NCBI GenBank assembly: GCA_022482815.1
Contig: JAKVOM010000001.1
Coordinates: 744,001-808,000, forward strand
Direction of reading: 5' to 3'
DNA length: 64,000 nt
Source of the DNA: Acidaminococcus sp.
Lineage (GTDB): Bacteria; Bacillota; Negativicutes; Acidaminococcales; Acidaminococcaceae
In this document: positions 1 through 9,502 of the stretch, piece after piece
How positions within the stretch are numbered: position 1 is the first letter of the stretch
Layout of the letters: each line of letters starts with the position of its first letter
Made by a program: the position numbers and the translations under genes
The notes under the pieces: generated by a model
What the model was told of the DNA's origin: nothing
The model's input: only the letters and a program-made list of their open reading frames with translations
Database searches by the model: none

Positions 1-393
1 GCTCCGAACGACGGCTTTGCTCAATATTTTGTCGGCCAAAGTTATCTGGCTCCGGTATCCACGGAACAGGTCAAAATCTTTAATGTGACGTTTGAACCGG
101 GCTGCCGCAACAACTGGCATGTGCATCATGCCGATAAAGGCGGCGGACAACTGCTGATTTGTGTAGGCGGCAAGGGCATTTACCAGGCCTGGGGTGAAGA
201 ACCTGTGGTCATGACGCCTGGCACAGTTGTCAATATTCCGGCGAATGTGAAGCATTGGCATGGTGCTGTAAACGATTCCTGGTTTGCACATCTGGCAATG
301 GATCCTGCCGGTGAAAATACATCCAACGAATGGTTGGAGGCCGTATCCGATGCAGATTATGCTAAAAGCTGTGAGAAGGCTTCCGAAATTTAA
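1..393 (+). CDS. Cupin domain protein, 5' end outside window
   Basis: The reading frame is open from base 1, so the start lies upstream of the window; the visible part is 130 residues. It shows the two cupin motifs of a metal-binding beta-barrel: WHVHH with a following GGGQLLICVGGKG stretch near visible residues 38-58, and a second motif around PANVKHWHGA. Small single-domain cupins of this kind sit beside carboxymuconolactone-decarboxylase (CMD) proteins in many anaerobes, and the gene about 150 bp downstream here is a CMD-fold protein. No signal peptide can be judged because the N-terminus is missing. The substrate is unknown; the catalytic or sensory role is inferred only from the fold. 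Confidence in the fold is high. Confidence 0.85.
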   Translation, partial: APNDGFAQYFVGQSYLAPVSTEQVKIFNVTFEPGCRNNWHVHHADKGGGQLLICVGGKGIYQAWGEEPVVMTPGTVVNIPANVKHWHGAVNDSWFAHLAMDPAGENTSNEWLEAVSDADYAKSCEKASEI

Positions 394-442
394 ATGACTC
401 TCCTCTGGCATCCCCGGCGGAGAGCGAAAGAAGGTCATCATA

Positions 443-505
443 ATGAAAAAAATTATTCTGTTTCTGTTAGGATTCGGAACAACAGGTGATGATTGGCTCC
501 GCTAA
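443..505 (+). CDS. Possible 20-codon remnant with signal-like start
   Basis: A short frame beginning MKKIILFLLGFG stops after 20 codons. A weak ribosome binding site (AAGG) precedes it. Its first residues resemble the signal peptide of the flavodoxin lipoprotein further downstream, so it may be the stub of a deleted secreted-protein gene rather than a working gene. Chance cannot be excluded. Confidence 0.25.
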   Translation: MKKIILFLLGFGTTGDDWLR

Positions 506-542
506 GGGGCAGGGGAAGTCATGCGGCTGGAAAGGAGACTGC

Positions 543-980
543 ATGATGAAGAAAGCGGTAATGGTTCTATTGACTTGTATGCTGATGGTTTCCGGGGGTA
601 CTGTAAAGGCAGCGGCCGCAGAAGCGGTACCGCAGCAGCGCGAAAAAATTGTACAGACAGCCGGGCGGAAGCAGCTTGGTTCTTTCGCCCCGATTTTTGC
701 CGAAGCCAATGATGATGTGCTCTTTGGTAAGGTATGGAATGATCCTTCTGTTGATTTGAAGACCAGATGTATCATTACGGTTACATCCCTCGTTTCTATG
801 GGAGTTACGGACAGTTCTCTGAAATACCATTTGCAAAATGCCAAGAATCACGGCGTAACCCGTGAGGAAATTGCCGGTGTGCTGACACAAGTCGGTTTCT
901 ATGCCGGCTGGCCGAAAGCATGGGCAGCATTTAACATGGCAAAGGAAGTATGGCCGGAAGAGACTTCCGCAAAAAAATAA
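543..980 (+). CDS. Secreted carboxymuconolactone decarboxylase-family protein
   Basis: The 145-residue product has an N-terminal signal peptide (MMKKAVMVLLTCMLM, then a small-residue region ending near AAAAEA) followed by an all-alpha CMD/AhpD-type domain; the segments TRCIITVTSLVSMG and GVLTQVGFYAGWPKAW are typical of the family. The peroxidase-type CxxC pair of AhpD is absent, so a disulfide-reductase role is unlikely. I chose the start at 543 because AAAGGAGA lies 4-11 bases upstream; a longer frame beginning at 486 lacks a signal-like start. It sits between a cupin gene and a flavodoxin lipoprotein gene (12-bp gap), which suggests a small envelope redox or decarboxylation module. Substrate unknown. 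Confidence 0.8.
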   Translation: MMKKAVMVLLTCMLMVSGGTVKAAAAEAVPQQREKIVQTAGRKQLGSFAPIFAEANDDVLFGKVWNDPSVDLKTRCIITVTSLVSMGVTDSSLKYHLQNAKNHGVTREEIAGVLTQVGFYAGWPKAWAAFNMAKEVWPEETSAKK

Positions 981-992
981 AGGAGAAAGATC

Positions 993-1592
993 ATGAAAAA
1001 AATAATCGGGTTATTGGCAGTGCTGTTTACAGTGTTTGCTGTGGGCTGCTCCAGTGCCGGCAGCCAGTCAGCTTCCAAGAGCGAACCGGCAAAGGCAGCT
1101 CCGGCTGCTTCTGCTGCTAAGCAGGGTGAAGTGGCCGTTGTCTATTATTCCGCTACAGGTAATACGCGGAAATTAGCGACGACTGCGGCTAAGGCACTTA
1201 AGGCAGATCTTATCGAAATTAAACCGGCCCAGCCATATACGGACGCGGATTTGGATTATAATAATCCTGAGAGCCGTGTATCCAAGGAACATAAAGATGG
1301 CAAAGTCCGTCCGGCCGTAGCTAATCAGGCGGATTTGTCCAAGTATAAGGCCGTTGTGGTAGCTTATCCGATTTGGTGGGGTGAGGCACCGTCCGTAGTT
1401 TATACATTTGTTGAAAATGCAAAGCTGTCCGGGAAGAATGTGGGTGCTATTTGCACTGCATACTCCAGCCAGATTGGCGACAGCGGTGAAAACGTGGCTA
1501 AAGCAGCCGGCGCTAAGTATGTAGGCGGCCAGCGCTTCAGCCCGAATGCTTCTGAGGCAGAAATTCAGAAATTCTTCTCCGGAAAGCTGTAA
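993..1592 (+). CDS. Flavodoxin-like lipoprotein
   Basis: The 199-residue protein begins with a lipoprotein signal (MKKIIGLLAVLFTVFAVGC, lipobox AVGC with the modified Cys at residue 19), then a low-complexity Ala/Ser/Pro/Lys linker to about residue 45, then a flavodoxin domain. The FMN phosphate-binding loop is visible as YYSATGNTRKLA near residues 52-63, and IWWGEAPSVVYTF is the typical flavodoxin_4 segment. A surface-anchored flavodoxin probably moves electrons at the outer face of the cytoplasmic membrane, perhaps for the co-located secreted CMD protein. AAAGGAG precedes the ATG. A terminator hairpin follows closely, so this is likely the last gene of the cupin-CMD-flavodoxin unit. Confidence 0.88.
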   Translation: MKKIIGLLAVLFTVFAVGCSSAGSQSASKSEPAKAAPAASAAKQGEVAVVYYSATGNTRKLATTAAKALKADLIEIKPAQPYTDADLDYNNPESRVSKEHKDGKVRPAVANQADLSKYKAVVVAYPIWWGEAPSVVYTFVENAKLSGKNVGAICTAYSSQIGDSGENVAKAAGAKYVGGQRFSPNASEAEIQKFFSGKL

Positions 1593-1633
1593 GAGAAGTT
1601 TTCGTCGGTTGGCTTCCTATCAGAATGGAGGAA

Positions 1634-1677
1634 GGGACTGTGAACAATGAGCAATCATTATTTCACAGCCCCTTTTT
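1634..1677 (+). terminator. Rho-independent terminator after flavodoxin gene
   Basis: An 11-bp stem (GGGACTGTGAA with TTCACAGCCCC, one mismatch) is followed by CTTTTTG. The arms belong to the same GGGGCTGTGAA...TTCACAGCCCC type that ends the dispersed intergenic repeats of this window. Confidence 0.75.
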
Positions 1678-1711
1678 GTATTGTCACCCGGCAGGCTGAG
1701 GTTCATAAATC

Positions 1712-1776
1712 AAAAGACACTGCGCAGGCAGGTGCTGTACGGGGTACTAGTACAGGCTGCTTTTGCAGTGTCTTTT
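1712..1776. repeat. Long inverted repeat between flavodoxin gene and ilvC
   Basis: AAAAGACACTGC at 1712-1723 is perfectly complementary to GCAGTGTCTTTT at 1765-1776, and a second inner pair (CTGTAC with GTACAG) lies between them. The arms end in A and T runs on either side, so the structure could terminate transcription from both directions. It lies between two convergent genes. The rest of 1777-1935 holds no gene I can support. Confidence 0.6.
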
Positions 1777-1935
1777 GTTGTGAATGAAGATAAGACTTCA
1801 TTCACGCAGAGTAGAGATCCTTCGTGGAAGATGGCTCTTCCACATAGAGGGCGGAATCAATTTTTATGAAGCTCCACTGGACTGCCTGTTGACTTTGAAC
1901 AAGCAGCAGGAAAATCAGGCAATGGGTGGTTCTTC

Positions 1936-2985
<1,050 letters not shown>

Positions 2986-3002
2986 TCAGGGCTGGAATGA
3001 TA

Positions 3003-3297
3003 CATAAAAAAACTCCGTCCCTTCTAAAGGGACGGAGTAAAGTTCCGCGATACCACCCTGATTCCCGGTGCATTACTGCTTCCGGGCACTCTGCAACGTA
3101 CCAACATACGCGTTCCCTCTAACGTGGGACCACCGTAAGCGCCTACTGAGAAATCCTTTTCAGCACTTCTCCTCGGGAACCAGTTTCACTGCTCTGTCCT
3201 CATCGGCTCGCACCTGCCGCCGACTCTCTGAAGATGGACTGGAGAAGCTACTCTTTCCGTCATCGGATTTGTCATATTTGCTCTTTTTGAAGAGCTT
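3003..3297 (-). promoter_or_regulatory. T-box riboswitch leader of ilvC copy 1
   Basis: Read on the minus strand, the leader shows the 5' stem I element GATGACGGAAAGAGTA, the AG-loop region CAGAGAG, the conserved T-box AGGGTGGTATCGCGG (complement of 3045-3059), and a terminator stem CTCCGTCCC/GGGACGGAG (3013-3037) ending in seven U residues. T-boxes read the charging state of a tRNA and antiterminate when it is uncharged. The amino acid is presumably a branched-chain one from the gene context; I could not assign the specifier codon with confidence. Confidence 0.93.
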
Positions 3298-3303
3298 GAG
3301 TGC

Positions 3304-3332
3304 ATTCTACAAAAACAAATTCTTTCTGTCAA
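3304..3332 (-). promoter_or_regulatory. Promoter of the ilvC copy 1 leader
   Basis: On the minus strand TTGACA (3332-3327) and TAGAAT (3309-3304) are separated by 17 bp, a near-consensus sigma-70/A promoter that places the start of transcription just before the T-box stem I. Confidence 0.85.
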
Positions 3333-3414
3333 GGATTTTTTCAAAAAAGTTTATAACAAAGTGAATCTGCGGGAGAGTATTACATATAAGTGTAACGTTA
3401 GTTACGTTTTCGTG

Positions 3415-4041
3415 CTATCGTCTGACTGGAATCCTGCCGCCGGCAGGTCTTGACGCGCCGCTGCCATAAATCGGGCGGGCCGGACGACGACGTGGCTTAA
3501 CCGTGGTTATCACAGATTGGTTCGGCCGGGCCGGACGGACGAGATACGGGGTGGAAGACCTCTTCTGCGTGCTGCGCTGGACAGCGCTTGGCGATTTTAC
3601 TGCTGTTGGCAGTTTAGCAAGCTTTACGGGCGGCGCTCCGAAAGGATCTACCACTACGATACGAGGATTATGGGGCAGGTATGGCCGTACAGTCGGACTT
3701 GCGGGCAGCGTCGGAGTAAAGTTTCCCAGTGTTGTTACTGGTTTCCAAACGGTAAGCTGCGTGGCAGCAAGGGCCGAACTCGTCATAGGAAAAAGACTTC
3801 CGCCGCCCGTTTCCGCAGCCATTTGTTCTGACAAATCACGGTGATAGGGCTGCAGGAAACCGGTGGAAGCTGCCGGTGATACGGGATTAGTTACGAAGGT
3901 TTTGCCGTCATGGGTGACTACGCGGGAACGGCGTGACAGATCGCCGTAGGACGCCCCGGAAGATAACCCACGGGCGGGAACCAGCAGGACTGCGGACGCC
4001 AAAAGGCAGCACAGCACTGTAGTATAGCGATGAATGTTCAT
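3415..4041 (-). CDS. Secreted protein of unknown function, Pro/Arg-rich C-terminus
   Basis: I do not recognise this 208-residue protein. It begins with a signal peptide (MNIHRYTTVLCCLLASAVLLVPARG); the start at 4041 is set by AGGAGG seven bases upstream, rather than an upstream ATG that would place hydrophilic residues before the signal. After cleavage the chain is low in recognisable domain motifs, with repeated Thr/Pro-rich segments, and the last 60 residues are strongly basic and Pro/Arg-rich (for example VKPRRRPARPIYG). It may bind anionic envelope polymers, but that is only a guess. It is a single gene between convergent and divergent neighbours. Confidence 0.7.
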   Translation of the reverse strand: MNIHRYTTVLCCLLASAVLLVPARGLSSGASYGDLSRRSRVVTHDGKTFVTNPVSPAASTGFLQPYHRDLSEQMAAETGGGSLFPMTSSALAATQLTVWKPVTTLGNFTPTLPASPTVRPYLPHNPRIVVVDPFGAPPVKLAKLPTAVKSPSAVQRSTQKRSSTPYLVRPARPNQSVITTVKPRRRPARPIYGSGASRPAGGRIPVRR

Positions 4042-4197
4042 GACAGCACCTCCTTTCTGGCTGCTGGAGATAAGCAGGTCATTCATGCTGCCGGCTGCTT
4101 AGCAGGCTTTTCCTCATTTTGCCTATGCACAGCAGCATGATATAATATAACTATTCTAAATTATACTATTATCATACCAAATAGGAGTGATAAACTC

Positions 4198-5151
4198 ATG
4201 GCATTTTTGAAAAAAATCCTTTTTTTGACAACAGGCGGTACCATCTCTTGTCAGGTTACTGATGACGGTCTGGAACCGACTTTGTCTGGGAATGATATCT
4301 TGAACGCAGTCCCTGAACTGCGCCGTTTGGGAGATATTACCGTACAGGATCTGACTCTTGTAGACAGCAGTAATATCCATCCGGAACAGTGGTCTGACTG
4401 GGCCGGGGTCATCGGAGATAATTATTCGGAATATGATGCGTTTGTCCTGACACATGGAACCGATACAATGGCCTATACCGCTTCCGCACTGTCCTATATG
4501 CTGATCAATCTTGGCAAACCGGTTGTCCTGACGGGGTCACAGGTGCCGCTGAGTATGACAAACAGCGATGCCCGCAGCAATCTGGAACTGGCCTTCACCG
4601 TTGCAGCCAGCGGACTGCCCGGAGTATTCATTGCTTTTGGCAATAAAGTCATCAAAGGGGTATGCGCTAAAAAAATCTTCACCCGTAATTTCAACGCCTT
4701 CGAAAGTGTCAATGAATCGCCTGTGCTGTATTTTGGCAAGGATGGTGTCAGAAAAAATCTGCCGAGCCGTGAAGTCGTCGGCGGCTTCCGTGTAGAAAAT
4801 AAAGTGGAGCCGAAGGTGATGGCGATTACCGTTACGCCGGGACTTAAACCGGATATCATTGATTACGCGGTGGCAAGAGGTTATAAAGGACTCGTACTCG
4901 AATGTTACGGCGCCGGTGGTGTCAATACGGCAAAGGACAACTTCCTGCCGGCTATCCGCCGGGCTATTAAAGCCGGCGTGCGGATTATCTGTGTATCTCA
5001 GTGCCTTTTTGACGGCGTGGATCTGTCTCTTTACCCGATGGGCATTCTGGCTGCTCAGGCCGGCGTGGAATCGGGCGGACCGATGACGCTGGAAGCAGCG
5101 CTCACCAAACTCATGTGGGCTCTTGCCAACAACCCGGTGGAAGAAGAGTAA
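4198..5151 (+). CDS. ansA: L-asparaginase (type I-like)
   Basis: The enzyme hydrolyses L-asparagine to aspartate and ammonia in the cytoplasm; there is no signal peptide. The 317-residue length fits type I bacterial asparaginases. The first nucleophile motif is LTTGGTIS near residues 10-17, and the second catalytic threonine-lysine region shows THGTDTMAYTASAL near residues 84-97. The C-terminal segment ISQCLFDGV is replaced here by VSQCLFDGVDLSLY as expected for this family. AGGAG lies nine bases before the ATG. In an amino-acid-fermenting anaerobe it would feed aspartate and ammonia metabolism. A copy of the intergenic repeat family follows the gene. Confidence 0.92.
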   Translation: MAFLKKILFLTTGGTISCQVTDDGLEPTLSGNDILNAVPELRRLGDITVQDLTLVDSSNIHPEQWSDWAGVIGDNYSEYDAFVLTHGTDTMAYTASALSYMLINLGKPVVLTGSQVPLSMTNSDARSNLELAFTVAASGLPGVFIAFGNKVIKGVCAKKIFTRNFNAFESVNESPVLYFGKDGVRKNLPSREVVGGFRVENKVEPKVMAITVTPGLKPDIIDYAVARGYKGLVLECYGAGGVNTAKDNFLPAIRRAIKAGVRIICVSQCLFDGVDLSLYPMGILAAQAGVESGGPMTLEAALTKLMWALANNPVEEE

Positions 5152-5205
5152 CAAAACGAACAGCGGAAAAGGTGATTTTGTGTTTAATGCAGACTCACCT
5201 GTCAG

Positions 5206-5505
5206 ATTGCTTCCACGGGCGGGATGCGTAAAAGAGGCTGTGAAAAAAATAAAAAGCGCTTCTGGCATTTGACCTATGGCATTTAGCCTCGTCTGCAACA
5301 GCGTGTTAAAGCTTTTGATTCAAGTGAAATATGATATAAAACCTGAAATTTAGCAGTTAATCTAAATTCCAGGTTTTATTTTTATAAGTTCAAAGAAAAA
5401 TACCTTGGTCATTTTGCTTCCACGGGCGGAATGCGGACGGCGGGCTGCGGAAAGCGTGAAACAGGGGCTGGGAAAGAATACGTATGCATTTCCCAGCCCC
5501 TTTGT
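5206..5505 (+). repeat. Dispersed intergenic repeat, copy A
   Basis: This is the most complete copy. It runs from CTGTGAAAAAAATAAAAAGC through an A+T-rich centre containing the hairpin AAACCTGAAATTTAG/CTAAATTCCAGGTTT followed by TATTTTTAT (about 5338-5382), then a GC-rich part with TTCCACGGGCGG and short GCGGAC-type repeats, and ends in a hairpin CAGGGGCTGGGAAA/TTTCCCAGCCCC (5462-5500). It fills the gap between the convergent ansA and M48 genes and probably terminates both. A short fragment of the repeat's end (CTTCCACGGGCGGGATGCG) precedes it. Confidence 0.8.
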
Positions 5506-5541
5506 TTAGCTATTGGTTCTTGAGGACGTTATCCCCTCGTA

Positions 5542-6870
5542 CTATTTATTTGTCTCCTGCGCTGCGCGTGCAGCACGATATGCTTCTACGCGCTGACGAA
5601 ATGTTGTTTTAGTCTGAGTATCTTTGGAAGATGTTTTCGTTTCCTGCTTTACTTTTTTATCCTGTTTTTCTTTTAGCTCCTTTGCCTCTCTGGCTTCCTT
5701 CTCCTGCTTCTCTTTTTGCTCTTTTTCTTCTTTTGCTTTCTTTTTCAGAAGCTTGTCATCTTCAGGCTTAACGGCCGCGTTGAGATTCTGAACCCAGGCT
5801 GCTTCGTTATCGCCTGCAGTAAAGCGCATAATGCGGGTCCCGCCAAAGTAAAGATCGGAACCGTCACTGGAGGCAGAGAGAACCGTTTCAGGCTGATCGT
5901 GGTACACTTTGGCAAGTCTGCCTGCAACAGTATAAGAACGTTCGCGTGCACTCATGGAAGAAGTGGCGGCCGGCTGACCGATGGTCTTTTTATTGACCAC
6001 AACAGCACCGGACTCTTTATCCACTGCCACGTGGTCACCGCTGAATTCATACATCCGTTTTGCATAACGGTCGCGGCGTGCTTCGTTGCCCGGGTGATCG
6101 GAAGGATTGAATACGGAGCCCAGGAAAGACTGTTTCCGCGTTCCCATTTTTTCGATGACGCGCTGCCACAGGGCGGCACCGGCTCCGGGGTTGTAGCCGG
6201 CCTTGGAGGCATAGTCAAAACCGAGTACGTCCGCTCTTTTTTCCATCGGCAGAGTAATCATTTTAGCCGATCCCATATTGGCCAGCACATTGGCTCCGAC
6301 GGCCTCCAGCATGTTGCCCTGGGAGCCGGCAACCGCGGCCAGAAGAGCCAGCGGGAAAGTCTTTTTCACACCGTTTGCCGGGTCATTTTTCTGACCGTGT
6401 CCAAGTTCGTGCCCCACGACAAAGGCAACTTCATCTTCATTGTAGTCCAGCATCTTAAAGAGGCCGATATTCACGGAAAGATTGTGGCCCAGCGTGCAGT
6501 AGGCATTAAAATTCTCGTTATTGTTGACAAAATAGTTATACGGTTTTTCGGCGAGCTTCGGATCTTCCTTACCGATGACCGTGGTCAGACGCCCCATGAC
6601 GCGGTCCAGCATGGCGTTGGCCGCATAATCGTCAGAAACGCCTTCTTTGTCTTTCATCGACTGCAGAAATTCATGACGGCCCTTTCCATCGAGGTAGTTT
6701 ACCTGATCGTTTAACATGGAATATTCTGCCGTGACGCCGATCATAGCACCGATTGCATCACCCCAGTCAAATGCATGTACTGTGGCAGGTGCCGCGGCTC
6801 CGCCAAGGGTCAGCATGACAGCTGCCGCAAGCGCGACCGCGCGCTGTTTAAACTTAAATTTCTTTACCAT
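5542..6870 (-). CDS. M48-family metalloprotease, exported
   Basis: The 442-residue protein starts with a signal peptide (about residues 1-33, cleavage near VHA-F). A peptidase M48 domain follows with the zinc motif HELGH at residues 154-158 and a later EKRADVLGFDYA helix that should supply the third zinc ligand. The M48 fold in this form resembles YcaL/LoiP/BepA-type periplasmic proteases, which degrade or help assemble envelope proteins. The last 80 residues are a Lys/Glu-rich, probably coiled-coil tail (KEEKEQKEKQEKEAREAKE), unlike BepA, which carries TPRs. AGGAGGAG lies upstream of the ATG. It stands alone between two gene deserts. Confidence 0.9.
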   Translation of the reverse strand: MVKKFKFKQRAVALAAAVMLTLGGAAAPATVHAFDWGDAIGAMIGVTAEYSMLNDQVNYLDGKGRHEFLQSMKDKEGVSDDYAANAMLDRVMGRLTTVIGKEDPKLAEKPYNYFVNNNENFNAYCTLGHNLSVNIGLFKMLDYNEDEVAFVVGHELGHGQKNDPANGVKKTFPLALLAAVAGSQGNMLEAVGANVLANMGSAKMITLPMEKRADVLGFDYASKAGYNPGAGAALWQRVIEKMGTRKQSFLGSVFNPSDHPGNEARRDRYAKRMYEFSGDHVAVDKESGAVVVNKKTIGQPAATSSMSARERSYTVAGRLAKVYHDQPETVLSASSDGSDLYFGGTRIMRFTAGDNEAAWVQNLNAAVKPEDDKLLKKKAKEEKEQKEKQEKEAREAKELKEKQDKKVKQETKTSSKDTQTKTTFRQRVEAYRAARAAQETNK

Positions 6871-7193
6871 CGTAATCTCCTCCTATTGCGCAGGAAAGAA
6901 CAATTTTGTTTTCTTTAATGATAATACAAACTGCCGGGTTTCGCCATAAAGAAGTCGAAAAATTTTGTGAAATATAACCTGCTGATGAATCTGATTTTTC
7001 TGTTAACATTTCCCCGATAAAGTAATCTCGTATGATGATTTCCGGCACTGTTTTATTGCCGCTTCTTTTACCTTTTCATCAAAAATACACTTGTATATGT
7101 TATAATTTGAATTAAATAATTGCAAAAATTGTTTTTTTTATAAACAAATTTTAAAAGCTTATTCCATAATGGGGAAAAGAAGGTGGCGCGAAA

Positions 7194-8402
7194 ATGAAAT
7201 TAGCCAAACTACGTTCGCAATATCTGCATAAATTAACAGAACGATTCGGAGGACGATCCCGCAGGAGTAATCCGGAACCGGAAAAACCACAGGAAGCGGA
7301 AGCTCCTCAAAAGAGCCTGAAGGACATCCTTCCGCCGCCTGACCAATATCGGGAACTGGCTATGCGCTTCTTCGAGGCCTGGCAGAAAGACCGGCAGAAA
7401 AAAATCAAGATTTGTTTGTTCGGCCAGCCCGGTGCAGGGAAGAGTTCCCTTGTTAATGAACTGACAGGGAAGAAACTGGCGAAGGTCAGTGAAGTAACGG
7501 ATACGACCCAGGAAGCACAGATCATCGAGACGGATGATGTAGTCTATGTGGATCTGCCGGGATATAATACGGCCCGTTTCCCTGCTCATTCCTATTTTTC
7601 GACGTTCGATCCGCTGCAGTACGATTTGTTTCTTTGCGTGTTTGCCGGTAAATTATCCGATGCGGATACGGATTTCTTCAACCGACTGACGAGCCTTGGA
7701 CGGGTATGTATTTTTGTCCGTAACAAAAAAGACGGACTTCCGCGTAATGAGGAAGAATTGGCGGATGCAGAATATGCAATCCGTAATGACGTGTTCCATA
7801 AAGTAGGACCGCAGGCCACTATTGTTTTCACAAGCTGCCGCAAGAACTGGGGTACGGCCGAAACGCGAGGCATACCGGAGCTGCAGAGCGCTATCATAGA
7901 CCATTTGCTGCCGGCCCGGCGTGACCGCTATGTTCGCCATATCAAGGCCTATACGGAACAGACCCTTTTGGCGAAACGCCGTGCTGCTGATAAGCTGGTG
8001 CGCCGTTACACCGCTCTTGCCGCGGCAAATGGACTTAATCCTGTCCTGGGCATGGATGCGACGATTGATGAGCACATTTTGAGAAATATGTACCAGGGCA
8101 TTCGTGACGCCTTCAGTCTTGGTGCCTGGGATGTACCTCCGGAAGGCAAAGCACCGGCCCTCATCCGTAAAATGGCCGGCGGCGTGACCGGAGAACGGTT
8201 GTCCAAGGCGCTGGGCCTGCTGCTCCGCAAAAAGGCCGGCGAGCGGGCTGCCAAATTGCTCCCCGTTGCCGGTGCAGCCACAGCTATGGGCATCAATGCC
8301 GGAAGTATGTACTATATAGGCAAACAATATGTCCGGACGTGTTATGACTTTGCGGATAAGCGTCTGCAGACAGAAATCCAGTGGGGTGCGCATGACAAGT
8401 GA
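7194..8402 (+). CDS. IRG-like GTPase 1
   Basis: The 402-residue protein has a basic N-terminal extension (about 60 residues), then a G domain: P-loop GQPGAGKS at about 77-84, G3 DLPG at 120-123 and a G4-like RNKKD near 176-180. After the G domain comes a helical region that contains NGLNPVLGMDATIDEHILRN and an IRDAFSL motif, in the place where immunity-related GTPases have a PVPG...D...IL...FGL segment. The order G domain then helical domain, the DLPGYNTARFP run and the YDLFLCVFAG strand fit IRG-type rather than Era-type GTPases; this is my judgement from pattern, not a search. The next gene encodes a paralogue and overlaps its end. Role unknown; membrane interaction is plausible. Confidence 0.8.
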   Translation: MKLAKLRSQYLHKLTERFGGRSRRSNPEPEKPQEAEAPQKSLKDILPPPDQYRELAMRFFEAWQKDRQKKIKICLFGQPGAGKSSLVNELTGKKLAKVSEVTDTTQEAQIIETDDVVYVDLPGYNTARFPAHSYFSTFDPLQYDLFLCVFAGKLSDADTDFFNRLTSLGRVCIFVRNKKDGLPRNEEELADAEYAIRNDVFHKVGPQATIVFTSCRKNWGTAETRGIPELQSAIIDHLLPARRDRYVRHIKAYTEQTLLAKRRAADKLVRRYTALAAANGLNPVLGMDATIDEHILRNMYQGIRDAFSLGAWDVPPEGKAPALIRKMAGGVTGERLSKALGLLLRKKAGERAAKLLPVAGAATAMGINAGSMYYIGKQYVRTCYDFADKRLQTEIQWGAHDK

Positions 8403-9435
8403 AATTGATTCTTTGAAAGAAAAATTGAAAACTATAGATGAGGAGAATGTGACCATCGTTCTGTTCGGCCAGCCGGGCAGTGGTAAATCGAGCCTTATCA
8501 ATGCTGTCTGCGGACGAAAAGCCGTGGAGACCGGGGAAGAAACGGATACGACGAAGGATGCCGTGGTCGTTGAAAACGGCGACGTGACTTTTATCGATTT
8601 GCCCGGATACGGGACAGCTGGTTTTCCGGAAGAGGCGTTTTTGGAGAAATTCCAGCCTTTTCAGTACGACTTGTTCCTCTGCGTCTTTTCCGATAAACTG
8701 CGGGCTGCCGATACGCGGCTTTTCAGACTTCTGGAAGCCATGAAAAAGCCATGCATCTTTGTCCGCAACAAGATCGATCTTATCTATGAAGAAGGCAGGA
8801 CGCTGGAGGAAAGCGAGGCATCCATCCGGCGGGATATTGAATTCCAGCTTGGACGGAACGATTTTGACCTTGTCTTTGTTTCTACACGCAAGGATGACTG
8901 CCAGGGTATCGGCCACTTAAATGACGTTATTTTGAGTAAAATGGATGAGGCCCGGCGGGAAAAATATATCCTTACGGCAGAAGCCAAGACGAGGGAACAA
9001 CTGGAAGAAAAGAAAAAAGCGGCGATGGGCTTTGTCCGCCGCAGTTCCACCTATTCGGCCTATAACGGACTGAATCCGCTGATGGTTCTTGATGTGACGG
9101 TGGATCTCATGATTTTGTATCAGATGTATACATCTATCCGGCAGGCTTTCGGCATTACGCCGGCTATGATTCGGGAAAGCAAACAGCTTTCGCTGAAAGA
9201 TAAAAAACTGATCCTCGGCGGAATGAGCCGCGAAGGAATTCGCATGATCTTAAAAAATGCCAGCCGTCAGCTGGTGGCCCGGACATTTTTAAAAGTCGTA
9301 CCGGTAGTAGGACAGGCAACGGCTGCCTTTATCGGCTACAAGCTTGTTTCCAAGACGGGCCGTGATTACGTGAATGCTTGTTATAAACTGGCGCAGGAGC
9401 GGCTGCTCAAGGCACTGGATGCCAAACGTCAATAA
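8392..9435 (+). CDS. IRG-like GTPase 2
   Basis: This 347-residue paralogue of the preceding GTPase lacks the basic N-terminal extension. P-loop GQPGSGKS is at 26-33, DLPG at 70-73 and a canonical G4 RNKID at about 125-129. The C-terminal helical domain repeats the pattern NGLNPLMVLDVTVDLMILYQ followed by QAFGI, and ends in a Gly/Ala-rich hydrophobic stretch (PVVGQATAAFIGYKL). I chose the ATG at 8392, which overlaps the stop codon of the upstream gene (ATGACAAGTGA), implying translational coupling and joint function, possibly as a heterodimer. A longer frame upstream would overlap more and has no better start signal. Confidence 0.8.
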   Translation: MTSEIDSLKEKLKTIDEENVTIVLFGQPGSGKSSLINAVCGRKAVETGEETDTTKDAVVVENGDVTFIDLPGYGTAGFPEEAFLEKFQPFQYDLFLCVFSDKLRAADTRLFRLLEAMKKPCIFVRNKIDLIYEEGRTLEESEASIRRDIEFQLGRNDFDLVFVSTRKDDCQGIGHLNDVILSKMDEARREKYILTAEAKTREQLEEKKKAAMGFVRRSSTYSAYNGLNPLMVLDVTVDLMILYQMYTSIRQAFGITPAMIRESKQLSLKDKKLILGGMSREGIRMILKNASRQLVARTFLKVVPVVGQATAAFIGYKLVSKTGRDYVNACYKLAQERLLKALDAKRQ

Positions 9436-9502
9436 AAAGACAACAGGCTGCAGGACGTTAGAGTGCATAGTGCCATCAGAACAAGAAAGGGATGGGGAAG
9501 CG

